NCBI GenBank assembly: GCA_005503065.1
Contig: SCOE01000001.1
Location: 186,001 to 250,000, forward strand
Source: Comamonadaceae bacterium ALPHA2B
Lineage (GTDB): Bacteria > Pseudomonadota > Gammaproteobacteria > Burkholderiales > Burkholderiaceae_C
DNA: 64,000 nt
Direction of reading: 5' to 3'
Made by a program: the position numbers and the translations under genes. Shown in pieces: positions 49,940-58,822 of the stretch. The notes under the pieces were generated by a model that saw only the letters and a list, made by a program, of their open reading frames with translations, was not told the origin of the DNA and made no database searches. Within the stretch, counting starts at the first letter, position 1, and every line of letters begins with the position of its first letter.

Positions 49940-50784
49940 GCGATCACCGGCAACTGACGTCCGCGCAGGCAGCCCAGCACCAGCTCGCCCTGCGGAAAGG
50001 CCCGGTCCTCGATGGCGCGGGCCACCAGCTCGGGGTCGCCCAGCTCGGTGCCTACTGCCATCTGGAAGGTGATGGACCGGCGGTCGGCCAGGCAGCCGCG
50101 CAGGAACTCGAAGCTGTTGCTCTCCACCATGGGCTGGAAGCGGGTGGAGCTGCGCGCCAGGAAGCGCTCCAGCAGCTGGCGCCCGCCGATGTCGCGGTTG
50201 GGCAGCACCACCGGATAGTCGGCGCAGTCGCGCAGCCGCAGGGCGCTGCGGCCGGCCAGCGGATGCTCGGCATGCATCATGGCCATCAGCCGCTGGCCGG
50301 CCACGTCCAGCCGCTGGATGTCGGACTCGGCGGGCAGGTTGAAGACCAGGGCCAGGTCGGTGTCCAGACTGCGCAGGGCCTCGGCGGCGTGCACGTGGTC
50401 GCCGATGCGCGCGTCGAAGGCCACCAGCGGATGCGACTCGCGGAAGGCTGCGATGGCCGCCGGCAGGAAGCGCGGCGCCAGGGCCTGGCTGGCCACCAGC
50501 CGCACCCGGCCGCGGCGCAGGCCCTGCAGCTCCTCGATCTCGGAGCGCACCCGCTCCAACTCGGCGCCGCGGTCGCGCACGTAGCGCACGAACAGCTCGC
50601 CCGCGGCCGTGAGCCGCATGCCGCGCGGCAGGCGCTCGAAGAGGGGCGTGCCCAGCTCCTCCTCGATGTCCTGGATGCGGCGGTTGACGGCCGAGGGCGC
50701 CACGTGCAGCCGTTCGGCCGCCTGGCGGATCGACCCCACGCGGGCCACTTCGTCGACGTAGCGCAGCAGGCGCAGGTGGTTCAT
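49879..50784 (-). CDS. LysR-family transcriptional regulator
   Basis: A 301-residue LTTR with HTH LRYVDEVARVGSIRQAAERLHVAPSAVNRRIQDIEEELG (about 6-45), then effector segments RRGRVRLVASQALAPRFLPAAIAAFRESHPLVAF and MHAEHPLAGRSALRLRDCADYPVVLPNRDIG. It converges with the LysR at 48911-49939, the coding regions overlapping by 61 nt. The ATG overlaps the stop of the XRE gene by 4 nt, so both regulators are made from one transcript. Confidence 0.9.
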   Translation of the reverse strand: MNHLRLLRYVDEVARVGSIRQAAERLHVAPSAVNRRIQDIEEELGTPLFERLPRGMRLTAAGELFVRYVRDRGAELERVRSEIEELQGLRRGRVRLVASQALAPRFLPAAIAAFRESHPLVAFDARIGDHVHAAEALRSLDTDLALVFNLPAESDIQRLDVAGQRLMAMMHAEHPLAGRSALRLRDCADYPVVLPNRDIGGRQLLERFLARSSTRFQPMVESNSFEFLRGCLADRRSITFQMAVGTELGDPELVARAIEDRAFPQGELVLGCLRGRQLPVIAYAFAEFLRERLAALGAGAG

Positions 50785-51680
50785 GCGCCCATTGTGGTGT
50801 CTGCGTGCTCGCGCAGCAGGCGCGCCAGTTCGGCGCTGGCGGCGGTGCCCTTCAGGGCCGATTCCCACAGCCGCGCAGCCAGCGTTTCGTGCAGGCGCAG
50901 GGCTTCCTCGTCCTCGCTGATCATCGCCACGCCGTAGTGCAGGTTGGTCGGCTCCACGATGCGGAAGGGGCTCGTCACCAGCACGCGGCGCCCCGGCGGC
51001 AACTGGATCAGCTGGAAGCCGCTGGTCGGCAGCGGCTGGGTGGTCAGCACGATCTGCACGCCCATCGGCGGCGAGGCGATGAGGCCGGCCAGGCGTTCCA
51101 TCTCGCGCCGCGCCGCGAGCCGCCGGGCGGCGCGTTCGGCCGCCGGCAGCAGGGGGTGGCCGCCGAGGCCGTGGGTCAGGTAGCGCTCGATGTCGCTCAC
51201 CGGCACGATGTTGACGAGCGCTGGCCTGTTGCGCGCAAAGGCGGCCTTGCGCTTGGCCAGGAGGTGCATCAGGCGTTCGGCCTCGGCCGCGCTCAGGGGG
51301 GTCTGGTCGGCGCGCCGGTCGACCAGGCGCTCGGCCAGCGCGGTGTCGTAGGCGTCGGAGCTCAGCATGTAGGCCTGCGGCCCGAACACCACGGTCATCT
51401 GCGTGGCCTCTGCTTCCAGCCGCTGCTGGCGGTCGAAGAACAGCATGCCGTGGGTGATGTACTCGTTGCCCAGGCCGAGCAGGGCGCCGGTCGAGGTCTC
51501 GTACAGCCGGGCCAGCTTTTCCAGCACCTCGAGCTTGACCACTTCGCCCGACTCGTAGCGATAGAGAAGCGCGCGCGAGATGCCAGCCGCGCGCGCCACC
51601 TGCTCGGTGCTCAGGCGCGCGTTCTGGCGCCGGCTGCGCAGGCGCTCCCCGATGTGGGCGTAGAGGCGGGCGGTGGTCAT
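50781..51680 (-). CDS. XRE-type helix-turn-helix protein with C-terminal sensor-like domain
   Basis: A 299-residue protein. The N-terminal 60 residues are a Cro/C1-type HTH (LRSRRQNARLSTEQVARAAGISRALLYRYESGEVVKLEVLEKLA). The remaining 230 residues have no domain I recognise but contain MLFFDRQQRLEAEATQMTVVFGPQ and a strand-rich GVQIVLTTQPLPTSGFQLIQLPPGRRVLV. In regulators of this build the C-terminus senses a ligand. Translationally coupled to the LysR downstream and divergent from the alpha/beta hydrolase operon, across a promoter containing the 8-bp palindrome TTCGCGAA (51709-51716). Confidence 0.8.
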   Translation of the reverse strand: MTTARLYAHIGERLRSRRQNARLSTEQVARAAGISRALLYRYESGEVVKLEVLEKLARLYETSTGALLGLGNEYITHGMLFFDRQQRLEAEATQMTVVFGPQAYMLSSDAYDTALAERLVDRRADQTPLSAAEAERLMHLLAKRKAAFARNRPALVNIVPVSDIERYLTHGLGGHPLLPAAERAARRLAARREMERLAGLIASPPMGVQIVLTTQPLPTSGFQLIQLPPGRRVLVTSPFRIVEPTNLHYGVAMISEDEEALRLHETLAARLWESALKGTAASAELARLLREHADTTMGA

Positions 51681-51786
51681 GGCTGCTGCCGTCTCGTTAA
51701 TGAGTCAGTTCGCGAAATTGCACGTTGTGACGCCGGTCCGGCCGGCCTACGCTGGCCTGGCCATCCCGCCATCTCACGCAACGAAC

Positions 51787-52554
51787 ATGCCCACCATCTC
51801 CGTCGACGGGGTGCCCGTCCACTACACCGAGTCCGGCAGCGGCCCGCGCGCCATCGTCTTCCTGCACGGGGGTTTCGGCAGCTCCTCCGAACTCTGGGAA
51901 GGTACGCTGCAGGCGCTGCCGCCCGGCTGGCGCGGCTACGCCATCGACAACTTCCTGCGCTCGGCCGCGCCGCCCGACGGCTACAGCGTGCAGTCGCTGG
52001 CACGGCGAGTGCGCGGCTTCGTCGACGCGCTCGGCCTGGACGCGCCGGTGATCGGCGGCCATTCGATGGGCGGCGTGGTGAGCCAGATCGCTGCGTCGAA
52101 CGATCCCGAGCGCTATGGCGGCGTGGTGCTGGTGTGCACCGGCGCGGTGATGACCAACCACACGCTGGGCCGCGTGCTGCTGCAGGACCTGCGCGACAAC
52201 GGGCATGCCAACCTGCGCGAGATCAGCGCGCACTGGTTCCGCGAGCTGCCCGAGGGCTTCTTCGAGGGCTACGTGGCCCGAGCCGAAACGGCGCCGCTGG
52301 ACGCCATGATCGACGTCCAGCAAAGCCTGCTCGATACCGACTGCCGGCCGCTGCTGCCGAAGATCACCGCACCCACGCTCGTCGTGTTCGGCGCGTACGA
52401 CACCGGCCGCACCATCGACCACGCGAACACGCTGCTGGCCGGCATCCCCTACAGCCGCCTCGCGCACATGCCCGACAGCGGGCACACGCCGATGGTCGAG
52501 ACGCCCGCGGCGTTCGATGCCGCGCTGCACGCTTTCCTGCTCGAAACCCACTGA
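51787..52554 (+). CDS. Alpha/beta hydrolase fold enzyme
   Basis: A 255-residue hydrolase. Oxyanion-hole HGG in VFLHGGFGSSSELW, nucleophile Ser in GGHSMGGVVSQ (about residue 96), Asp in VFGAYDTGRTID and His in PDSGHTPMVE. The family hydrolyses esters, amides or C-C bonds; ureidomalonate-type and carboxymuconate-type hydrolases belong to the same superfamily. It heads a plus-strand unit with the amino-acid-type receptor 12 nt downstream, divergent from the XRE-LysR pair. Confidence 0.85.
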   Translation: MPTISVDGVPVHYTESGSGPRAIVFLHGGFGSSSELWEGTLQALPPGWRGYAIDNFLRSAAPPDGYSVQSLARRVRGFVDALGLDAPVIGGHSMGGVVSQIAASNDPERYGGVVLVCTGAVMTNHTLGRVLLQDLRDNGHANLREISAHWFRELPEGFFEGYVARAETAPLDAMIDVQQSLLDTDCRPLLPKITAPTLVVFGAYDTGRTIDHANTLLAGIPYSRLAHMPDSGHTPMVETPAAFDAALHAFLLETH

Positions 52555-52565
52555 GGACTTCCACC

Positions 52566-53348
52566 ATGATCCGACGCTCCATCCTCGCCCTGTCCATGAC
52601 GGCCTGCGGGGCCTTCCTCGCGATGCCGGCTGCCCTGGCCGACACGCTCGACGACGTGCAAAAGGCCGGGGTACTGCGCGTCGCCATCACGCTCGACTAC
52701 CCGCCCTTCGGCTCGGTCGACGCCAGCATGAGCCCGCAAGGCTACGACGTGGAGTTCGCCAACCTGATGGCGGCCGCGCTGGGCGTCAAGGCAGAGCTGG
52801 TGCGGGTGACGGCGCAGTCGAAGATCCCGACCATGGCCACGCGCAAGGCCGACCTGCTGCTCAACATCGGCCGCAACGAGGAGCGCGCCAAGGTGGTGGA
52901 CTTCACCCAGCCCTACGCACCGTACTACATCGGCGTGTTCGGCCCGGTCGACCAGACCGCCACCGGCGTGGCCGATCTGGCGGGCAAGAAGATCGCCGTG
53001 ACGCGCGGCACGCTCGAAGACCAGCTGCTCACGAAGATGGCACCGCCCGAGGCCGCGATCCAGCGTTACGAGGACCACAGCAACACGATCAGTTCCTTCC
53101 TGAGCGGGCAGAGCGACCTCATGTCGGTCGGAAACATCGTGGCTGCGGCCATCATGGAGAAGAACCCGCCGCGCAAGCCGGAGCAGAAGTTCCTGCTGAT
53201 GAACTCGCCCGTGTGCGCGGCCGTCACCAAGGGCGAGCAGCGGCTGCTCGACCGGATCAACGCCGCCATCACCGAGATCAAGGGCAACGGCCGGCTCGCC
53301 GGCATGGCCACCCGCTGGCTCAAGCAGCCGCTGCCGGCCAATCTCTGA
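52566..53348 (+). CDS. Family 3 (polar amino acid type) substrate-binding protein
   Basis: A 260-residue receptor: signal MIRRSILALSMTACGAFLAMPAALA, then DTLDDVQKAGVLRVAITLDYPPFGSVD, the family 3 entry that binds amino-acid-like ligands, and IPTMATRKADLLLNIGRNEERAKVVDFTQPYAPY. No matching permease or ATPase is adjacent. It lies directly before the ring-opening operon and could supply one of its ligands or be an independent gene. Confidence 0.9.
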   Translation: MIRRSILALSMTACGAFLAMPAALADTLDDVQKAGVLRVAITLDYPPFGSVDASMSPQGYDVEFANLMAAALGVKAELVRVTAQSKIPTMATRKADLLLNIGRNEERAKVVDFTQPYAPYYIGVFGPVDQTATGVADLAGKKIAVTRGTLEDQLLTKMAPPEAAIQRYEDHSNTISSFLSGQSDLMSVGNIVAAAIMEKNPPRKPEQKFLLMNSPVCAAVTKGEQRLLDRINAAITEIKGNGRLAGMATRWLKQPLPANL

Positions 53349-53361
53349 CGGGCAGGTAGAG

Positions 53362-53380
53362 CGTTGCCGTTATGGCAACG
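53362..53380. promoter_or_regulatory. Inverted repeat CGTTGCC-GTTAT-GGCAACG upstream of the ring-opening operon
   Basis: Perfect 7-bp arms with a 5-nt centre, in the 97 nt between the family 3 receptor stop and the first operon gene at 53446. It may be a regulator site (the centre T-rich spacing fits an LTTR or XRE dimer) or a hairpin after the receptor gene; no T-run follows. Confidence 0.5.
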
Positions 53381-53445
53381 CCGCTGCCGCGATAAAGCGG
53401 CGGAAAGTGAGCGCTCGTGGCACGCGCGATGCGTGCATCCGGCGC

Positions 53446-54288
53446 ATGCACAGCGATGAACGCACTCCCGGCACCAAGTTGGGCGCAGGCCCGGGCAGCC
53501 CCGCCGGCTTCGGCCCTGCGGCCGCCAACCGCTGGCAAATGCAGGACGGCACCCTGAACCTGGTCCGCACGCCGCCGGCGCCGCGGCCCCTTGCCCTGCC
53601 GGCACAGCCCGAAGCGCTCGTGATCGACCTTGCCCGCACCGCGCTGGTGGTGGTCGACATGCAGAACGACTTCTGCCACCCCGAGGGCTGGTTCGGCCAG
53701 AAGGGCCTGGACGTGCAGGCCGCGCGCCGGCCCATCCCGGTGCTGCAGGCGCTGCTGCCGGCCTGGCGCCGCGCGGGCAGCCCGCTCATCTGGCTGAACT
53801 GGGGCATCCGCGCGGACCTGCGCAACCTGGGCCCCACGGTGCAGTTCAAGGGCAAGCGCACGGCCGAGGGCGTGGGCTATGGCGAGCGCTCGCCCATCGA
53901 CCATGGCCCGTCACTGGTGCAGGGCAGCTGGGGTGCGGCACTGGTCGACGAGCTTGCGGCCGAACCGGGCGACCTCCTGGTGCACAAGCACCGGCTCTCG
54001 GGCTTCTGGGACAGCGAACTCGACAGCATCCTGCGCAACGCCGGCATCACCACCCTGCTGTTCGCCGGCATCAACACCGACCGCTGCGTGTTCTCCACGC
54101 TGCAGGACGCGGCCTTCCTGGGCTACGACTGCGTGCTGCTGGAGGACGCGTGCAGTACCTCGTCGCCCGACTACGTGACCGGAGGCGTGCTCTACCTCGT
54201 GCGCCTGCTGCACGGCTTCACCGCGACTGCGGCCGACCTGGGTGCGGCCCTGGCCGACCTTCCCGACCTTCCTTCCAACCCTGCCTGA
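53446..54288 (+). CDS. Isochorismatase-type cysteine hydrolase (ureidoacrylate/amide hydrolase-like)
   Basis: A 280-residue enzyme with Asp71 (VVVDMQNDF), Lys181 (LVHKHRLSGFW) and Cys214 (NTDRCVFSTLQ), the catalytic triad of amide-hydrolysing members such as RutB and BiuH. The extra N-terminal 60 residues contain a conserved-looking ANRWQMQDGTLNLVR segment. The ATG at 53446 is one of two starts; GTG 53407 would add 13 residues. First gene of the ring-opening operon, 12 nt before an ABC receptor gene. It probably hydrolyses an N-carbamoyl or amide intermediate released by the cyclic amidohydrolases. Confidence 0.87.
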   Translation: MHSDERTPGTKLGAGPGSPAGFGPAAANRWQMQDGTLNLVRTPPAPRPLALPAQPEALVIDLARTALVVVDMQNDFCHPEGWFGQKGLDVQAARRPIPVLQALLPAWRRAGSPLIWLNWGIRADLRNLGPTVQFKGKRTAEGVGYGERSPIDHGPSLVQGSWGAALVDELAAEPGDLLVHKHRLSGFWDSELDSILRNAGITTLLFAGINTDRCVFSTLQDAAFLGYDCVLLEDACSTSSPDYVTGGVLYLVRLLHGFTATAADLGAALADLPDLPSNPA

Positions 54289-54300
54289 GGAACCTTCGCC

Positions 54301-55350
54301 ATGACCTCGACCCTCTCCCTTCTCGCGCGCTGGACGCGCCCGCTCATCGGCGCCGCCGCCCTGGCCCTGGCGGCCCTGCCCACCGCCGCGCAGACGCCCG
54401 TCAAGCTGGTGCTCAACTGGAAGTACGAAGGCCCGCAGGCCTGGTTCTTCCTGGCGCAGGACCGCGGCTATTTCAAGCAGGAAGGCCTGGACGTCAGCAT
54501 CGACCAGGGCGAGGGCTCGGCCGCGTCCATCCCGAAGGTCGCCGCCGGCACCTACCAGGCCGGCTTCGGCGACATGAATGCGCTGATCGACCTGGCCTCC
54601 AAGCGGCCGGCCGATGCGCCGGTGGGCGTGTACATGCTCTACAACACGCCGCCCTTCGCGGTGGTGGTACGCAGCGACAGCCCGATCAAAAGCCCCAAGG
54701 ACCTCGAGGGCAAGACCATCGGCGGCCCGGCCAACGACGGCGCGCTCAAGCTCTTCCCGGCCTTCGCCAAGCTGGCCAAGGTCGATGCCGCCAAGGTCAC
54801 CATCTCCAACATGGCGCCCAACCTGCGCGAGCAGATGCTGGTGCGCGGCCAGATCGACGCGGCCTTCGGCTACGTGACCACCGTGAGCTTCAGCGCCCGC
54901 GGCATGGGCCTGGACCCGGCCAGGGACCTGCGCTTCATCCGCTACGGCGACCACGGCATGGACCTCTATGCCAACACCGTGTTCTTCTCGCGCAGCTTCG
55001 TGCAGGACAAGCCACAGGCCGTGGCCGGCTTCGTCAAGGCGCTCAACCGCGCCATCAAGGAGGTGCTCGCCAATCCCGAGGCCGGCATCGACGCAGTGAT
55101 GAAGCGCGAGCCGCTGCTCAAGCGCGAGGTCGAGAAGGACAAGCTGCTGGCCACGCTGAAGAACGACATGAGCCACCCCGAGATCGCCCGCATCGGCCTG
55201 GGCGACGTGGACGACGAGCGCCTGAAGAAGGCCATCGGCATCGTGGCCGAGGCCAACCAGCTGCCGCGCCAGCCCGAGGTGGGCGAGGTTTTCGACCGCC
55301 GCTTCCTGCCGGCGCGCGCCGAACGCCCGTCCAGCACCGTCGCGCCCTGA
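54301..55350 (+). CDS. ABC substrate-binding protein, ThiY/NMT1 type
   Basis: A 349-residue exported receptor (signal about 11-30, WTRPLIGAAALALAALPTAAQ). The mature start [62 protein letters not shown] matches the THI5/ThiY branch that binds the pyrimidine N-formyl-aminopyrimidine rather than the SsuA branch. It shares this layout with the second receptor of the operon (60644-61705). Ligand probably an aminopyrimidine- or triazine-like ring. Confidence 0.9.
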   Translation: MTSTLSLLARWTRPLIGAAALALAALPTAAQTPVKLVLNWKYEGPQAWFFLAQDRGYFKQEGLDVSIDQGEGSAASIPKVAAGTYQAGFGDMNALIDLASKRPADAPVGVYMLYNTPPFAVVVRSDSPIKSPKDLEGKTIGGPANDGALKLFPAFAKLAKVDAAKVTISNMAPNLREQMLVRGQIDAAFGYVTTVSFSARGMGLDPARDLRFIRYGDHGMDLYANTVFFSRSFVQDKPQAVAGFVKALNRAIKEVLANPEAGIDAVMKREPLLKREVEKDKLLATLKNDMSHPEIARIGLGDVDDERLKKAIGIVAEANQLPRQPEVGEVFDRRFLPARAERPSSTVAP

Positions 55351-55390
55351 ACACCACCGACAAGACCCCCTGAAGAAAGAAGAGACCGCC

Positions 55391-56182
55391 ATGGATCTGC
55401 AACTGCGCGACAAGGTCGCCATCATCACCGGCCCGGCCAAGGGCATGGGCGCCGCCATCACCCTGGCCTTCGCCCGAGAAGGCGCCAGGCTGGTGCTGGC
55501 CGGCCGCGACACCGCCGCCATCGAACCCGTGGCCGCCGAGGCCCGCGCGCTGGGCGTGCCGGCGCAGGTGGTGGCCTGCGACCTCATCGTCTCCAGTCAG
55601 ACCGAGGCCCTGGCCACGGCCGCGCTGGCGGCCTTCGGCCGCATCGACATCCTGGTCAACGTGGCCGGCGGCTCCGGCCCCATCGGCAAGACCGGCTGGG
55701 AGACCACCACCGAGGAATTCGACGAGATCGTGCGGCTGAACATGACCGGCTGCTTCAACACCATCCGCGCCGTCATGCCCGCGATGGTCGAGCAGCGCAG
55801 CGGCAAGATCGTCAACGTGGGCGGCACCTTCGGCCTGCGCGGGCGCGCCGGGCGCATGGCCTATTCGGCCTCCAAGTGGGGCCTGCGCGGCATCACCAAG
55901 AGCTTTGCGCTGGAGGCCGGGCCGCACAACATCAACGTCAACAACGTCGCGCCAGGCATGGTGGACGGCCCGCGCTTCCGCGAGAAGGTGTGCGCCAACA
56001 TGGCCCAGCGCCTGGGCATCACGCTGGAGGAGGCCATGCAGCGCCACGCCGCCGACTATGCGCTGCGCCGCGTCTCCACCGACACCGACATCGCCAACGC
56101 CTGCCTGTTCATGGCCAGCGAGGTCTCGCGGCAGATCACCGGCGCCGACCTGCCGGTGGACGGCGGCTGGGCCGCTCTCTGA
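55391..56182 (+). CDS. SDR-family oxidoreductase lacking the usual catalytic serine
   Basis: A 263-residue short-chain dehydrogenase. The coenzyme motif is TGPAKGMG (14-21), with NAG-like VNVAGG (about 90-95), Tyr158 and Lys162 in MAYSASKWG, and the final GADLPVDGGWAAL. The position of the catalytic Ser (13 residues before the Tyr) is Gly145 in VNVGGTFG, with Thr146 next to it, so activity may be altered or Thr may substitute. It lies between a receptor and a dihydroorotase-like gene, where it could reduce or oxidise a ring substrate such as a dihydropyrimidine. Confidence 0.85.
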   Translation: MDLQLRDKVAIITGPAKGMGAAITLAFAREGARLVLAGRDTAAIEPVAAEARALGVPAQVVACDLIVSSQTEALATAALAAFGRIDILVNVAGGSGPIGKTGWETTTEEFDEIVRLNMTGCFNTIRAVMPAMVEQRSGKIVNVGGTFGLRGRAGRMAYSASKWGLRGITKSFALEAGPHNINVNNVAPGMVDGPRFREKVCANMAQRLGITLEEAMQRHAADYALRRVSTDTDIANACLFMASEVSRQITGADLPVDGGWAAL

Positions 56183-56199
56183 GAACGGGAGCGAACACC

Positions 56200-57672
56200 A
56201 TGCGACCCGAAGTCGACCTCGTCATCCGCGGCGCGAGCGTGGTCTCGTCCGACGCCATCGTGCCCGCCAGCGTGGCCATCGCCGGCGAGCAGATCGTGGC
56301 CGTGGGCCACGACGACACCATGCCGCCGGCGCGCGAAGAACTGCGGGCCGACGGCCTGTTCCTGCTGCCCGGCGCCATCGACAGCCATGTGCACTTCCGC
56401 GACCCGGGCTATCCGCACAAGGAGACCTGGCGCACCGGCTCGGCCGCCGCCGCGCTGGGCGGCGTGACCACCGTCTTCGACATGCCCAACACCTCGCCGG
56501 CCACGGGCACGGTGGAGGCGCTGCGCCTCAAGCAGAAGGCGGCCGAGGCGTCCTACTGCGACTTCGGCATCCACGGCCTGCTGGGCGACGACACCATCGA
56601 GCGGCTGGAGGAGCTGCTGGAGGCCGGCGTCACCAGCTTCAAGGCCTTCGTCGGCAACACCTTCGGCAACCTGCCCGCGCCCACCGACGGTGCGTTGCTG
56701 GAGGGCTTCGAGACGCTGGCGCCGCTGGGCGTGCGCACGGTGGTGCATGCGGAGAACTCGTCGATCCTGTTCCGCCGCCAGAAGAAGATGCAGGAGGCCG
56801 GCCGCATCGACGCGATGGCCCATCTGGCGGCCCGTCCGGCCGTGGCCGAGATCGAGGCCATCGGCCGCGTGCTGACGCTGGCCGAATGGACCGGCGCGCG
56901 GGTGCACATCGCCCACCACAGCGCGGCCGATTCGCTCTTCCTGCTGCGCGAGGCCAAGCGCCGCGGCGTGGACGTGACGGCCGAGACCTGCCCGCAGTAC
57001 CTGCTGCTCAACACCGAGCACATGCGCAAGCTGGGCGGCGTGATGCGGCTGAACCCGCCCATCCGCGAGCCGCGTCACAACCAGCCCCTGTGGGACGCGC
57101 TGATGGACGGCACGCTGGACATGATCGCCACCGACCATGCGCCGCATGCGCCCGAGGAGAAGACGCGCGAGAGCATCTGGGACTGCGACTGTGGCTTCCC
57201 GGGGGTGGAGACGCAGATGCCGCTGATGCTCACCGAGGTCAACCGCGGCCGCGCCACGCTCATGGACTACGTGCGCTGGAGCGCCGTGGCGCCCGCCAAG
57301 GCCTGGGGCCTGTACGGCACCAAGGGCGTGATCGCGCCCGGCGCCCATGCCGACATCGCCATCGTCGACATGGCGCGCCGGGGCCTGCTGTCGCAGAACC
57401 GGCTGCAGAGCATCAGCCGCATCTCGCCGTGGAACGGCCGCCCGGTGCAGGGCTATCCGCTGCACACGCTGCTGCGCGGGCGCTTCGTCATGCGCGACGG
57501 CCGTCTGGTGGAGGACGCCGTGGGCTGGGGCCGCTCGGTCAAGGCCGTGCAGAAGATGCCCACGCCGCGGCCGCGCAACACCGAGCACTACAGCCGCGCC
57601 ATCCTGGAGACGCCGCCCGGCGTGCCGCCGACGGCGGTGCCGGTGGGCGAGGTGGACTGGAGCGCGACGTGA
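56200..57672 (+). CDS. Dihydroorotase/allantoinase/dihydropyrimidinase-family hydrolase
   Basis: A 490-residue amidohydrolase with a binuclear metal site: His63 and His65 (DSHVHFRDPG), carboxylated Lys148 (TSFKAFVG), His183 (VVHAENSS), His239 (HIAHHSAAD) and Asp312 (IATDHAPH). The family opens cyclic amides (dihydroorotate, allantoin, hydantoin, dihydropyrimidines). Sequence features are nearest the allantoinase/dihydroorotase group. The GTGA overlap with the downstream ring-opening gene indicates tight coupling. It may act on the same ring or on a product of it. Confidence 0.88.
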   Translation: MRPEVDLVIRGASVVSSDAIVPASVAIAGEQIVAVGHDDTMPPAREELRADGLFLLPGAIDSHVHFRDPGYPHKETWRTGSAAAALGGVTTVFDMPNTSPATGTVEALRLKQKAAEASYCDFGIHGLLGDDTIERLEELLEAGVTSFKAFVGNTFGNLPAPTDGALLEGFETLAPLGVRTVVHAENSSILFRRQKKMQEAGRIDAMAHLAARPAVAEIEAIGRVLTLAEWTGARVHIAHHSAADSLFLLREAKRRGVDVTAETCPQYLLLNTEHMRKLGGVMRLNPPIREPRHNQPLWDALMDGTLDMIATDHAPHAPEEKTRESIWDCDCGFPGVETQMPLMLTEVNRGRATLMDYVRWSAVAPAKAWGLYGTKGVIAPGAHADIAIVDMARRGLLSQNRLQSISRISPWNGRPVQGYPLHTLLRGRFVMRDGRLVEDAVGWGRSVKAVQKMPTPRPRNTEHYSRAILETPPGVPPTAVPVGEVDWSAT

Positions 57673-58796
57673 GCGGCATCGTCCCCCAGCATGTGGACGC
57701 GCACGTGGTGCCCTGCCGCGGCCCCGGCGACCTGAGCGGCGTGCAGGCCCTGGTCGAGGCCGGTGCGCTCGATCCGCGCCACATCGTGGCTGTGATGGGC
57801 AAGACCGAGGGCAATGGCTGCGTCAACGACCACACCCGCGACTTCGCCGCCATGGCCTGGTGCCACTACCTCGCGCCGCACCGCGGCTGCACGCCGCAGG
57901 CGGTGCATGCGCAGGTGGCGCTGGTGATGTCCGGCGGCACCGAGGGCGTGCTGTCGCCGCACTTCACCGTGTTCACCCGCCGTCCCGCACTGCCGCACGA
58001 GGTGGTGGAGGGCGATAAGCGTCTGGTGGTCGGCATCGCCCACACGCGCGACTTCGCGCCGGAGGAGATGGGCCGCCAGGCGCAGATCGCGGCCACGGCC
58101 GAGGCGGTGCAGGCCGCCATGCGCGATGCCGGCATCGGCGATGTGGCCGACGTGCACTTCGTGCAGGTCAAGTGCCCGCTGCTGACCGCCGCCAAGGTGG
58201 ACGACGCGCTCGGCCGCGGCCAAGACACCGTGACGCGCGACACCTACGAATCGATGGGCTACTCGCGCGCCGCCTCGGCGCTGGGCGTGGGCGTGGCGCT
58301 GGGCGAGGTCGATGCGGCGCGCGCCACCGATGCGGCCGTGCTGCACGACACCACGCTGCACTCGGCCCGCGCCTCCGTGTCGGCCGGCATCGAGCTGGAG
58401 GGAAACGTGGTCATCGTGCTGGGCGAGGCCGCGGGCAGCGCATCGCCGCTGCGCATCGGCCATGCGCTGATGCGCGACGCGGTGGACACGGCGGGCCTGC
58501 GCGCGCTGCTGCGCGAGCACTTCGGGCTGGACCCGGAGGTCGACGCGGCCCTCATCGCGCAGCGGCTGGTCAACCTGCTGGCCAAGGCCGAGGCCAGTCC
58601 CGATGGCCGGGTGCGCGAGGCGCGCCACACCATGCTGAACGACTCGGACATCCATTCCACCCGCCATGCGCGGGCCGCCGTCGGGGCCGTGCTGGCTTCG
58701 GTGGTCGGGCGCACGGCGCTGTACGTCTCGGGCGGTGCCGAGCATCAGGGCCCGCCCGGCGGCGGCCCGGTGGCTGCGCTGGTGCGCGTGGCCTGA
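57669..58796 (+). CDS. Ring-opening amidohydrolase of the cyanuric acid hydrolase/barbiturase family
   Basis: A 375-residue protein of the AtzD/TrzD/barbiturase family, a fold with three repeats each giving a Ser-Lys pair. Visible pairs are Lys45 (MGKTEGNG) with Ser88 (VMSGGTEG), Lys168 (VQVKCPLL) with the Ser236/238 area (SARASVSAG), and Lys306 (LLAKAEAS) with Ser354 (YVSGGAEHQGPPGGG). The family opens cyanuric acid to 1-carboxybiuret or barbiturate to ureidomalonate. The C-terminal SGGAEHQGPPGGG holds the metal site. The GTG start overlaps the preceding stop. Which of the two activities it has cannot be read with certainty here; the BiuH/AtzEG/AtzF set in the same window favours cyanuric acid. 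Confidence 0.92.
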   Translation: MSGIVPQHVDAHVVPCRGPGDLSGVQALVEAGALDPRHIVAVMGKTEGNGCVNDHTRDFAAMAWCHYLAPHRGCTPQAVHAQVALVMSGGTEGVLSPHFTVFTRRPALPHEVVEGDKRLVVGIAHTRDFAPEEMGRQAQIAATAEAVQAAMRDAGIGDVADVHFVQVKCPLLTAAKVDDALGRGQDTVTRDTYESMGYSRAASALGVGVALGEVDAARATDAAVLHDTTLHSARASVSAGIELEGNVVIVLGEAAGSASPLRIGHALMRDAVDTAGLRALLREHFGLDPEVDAALIAQRLVNLLAKAEASPDGRVREARHTMLNDSDIHSTRHARAAVGAVLASVVGRTALYVSGGAEHQGPPGGGPVAALVRVA

Positions 58797-58822
58797 GCTT
58801 CCATTCCTTGCTGGAACATCCC

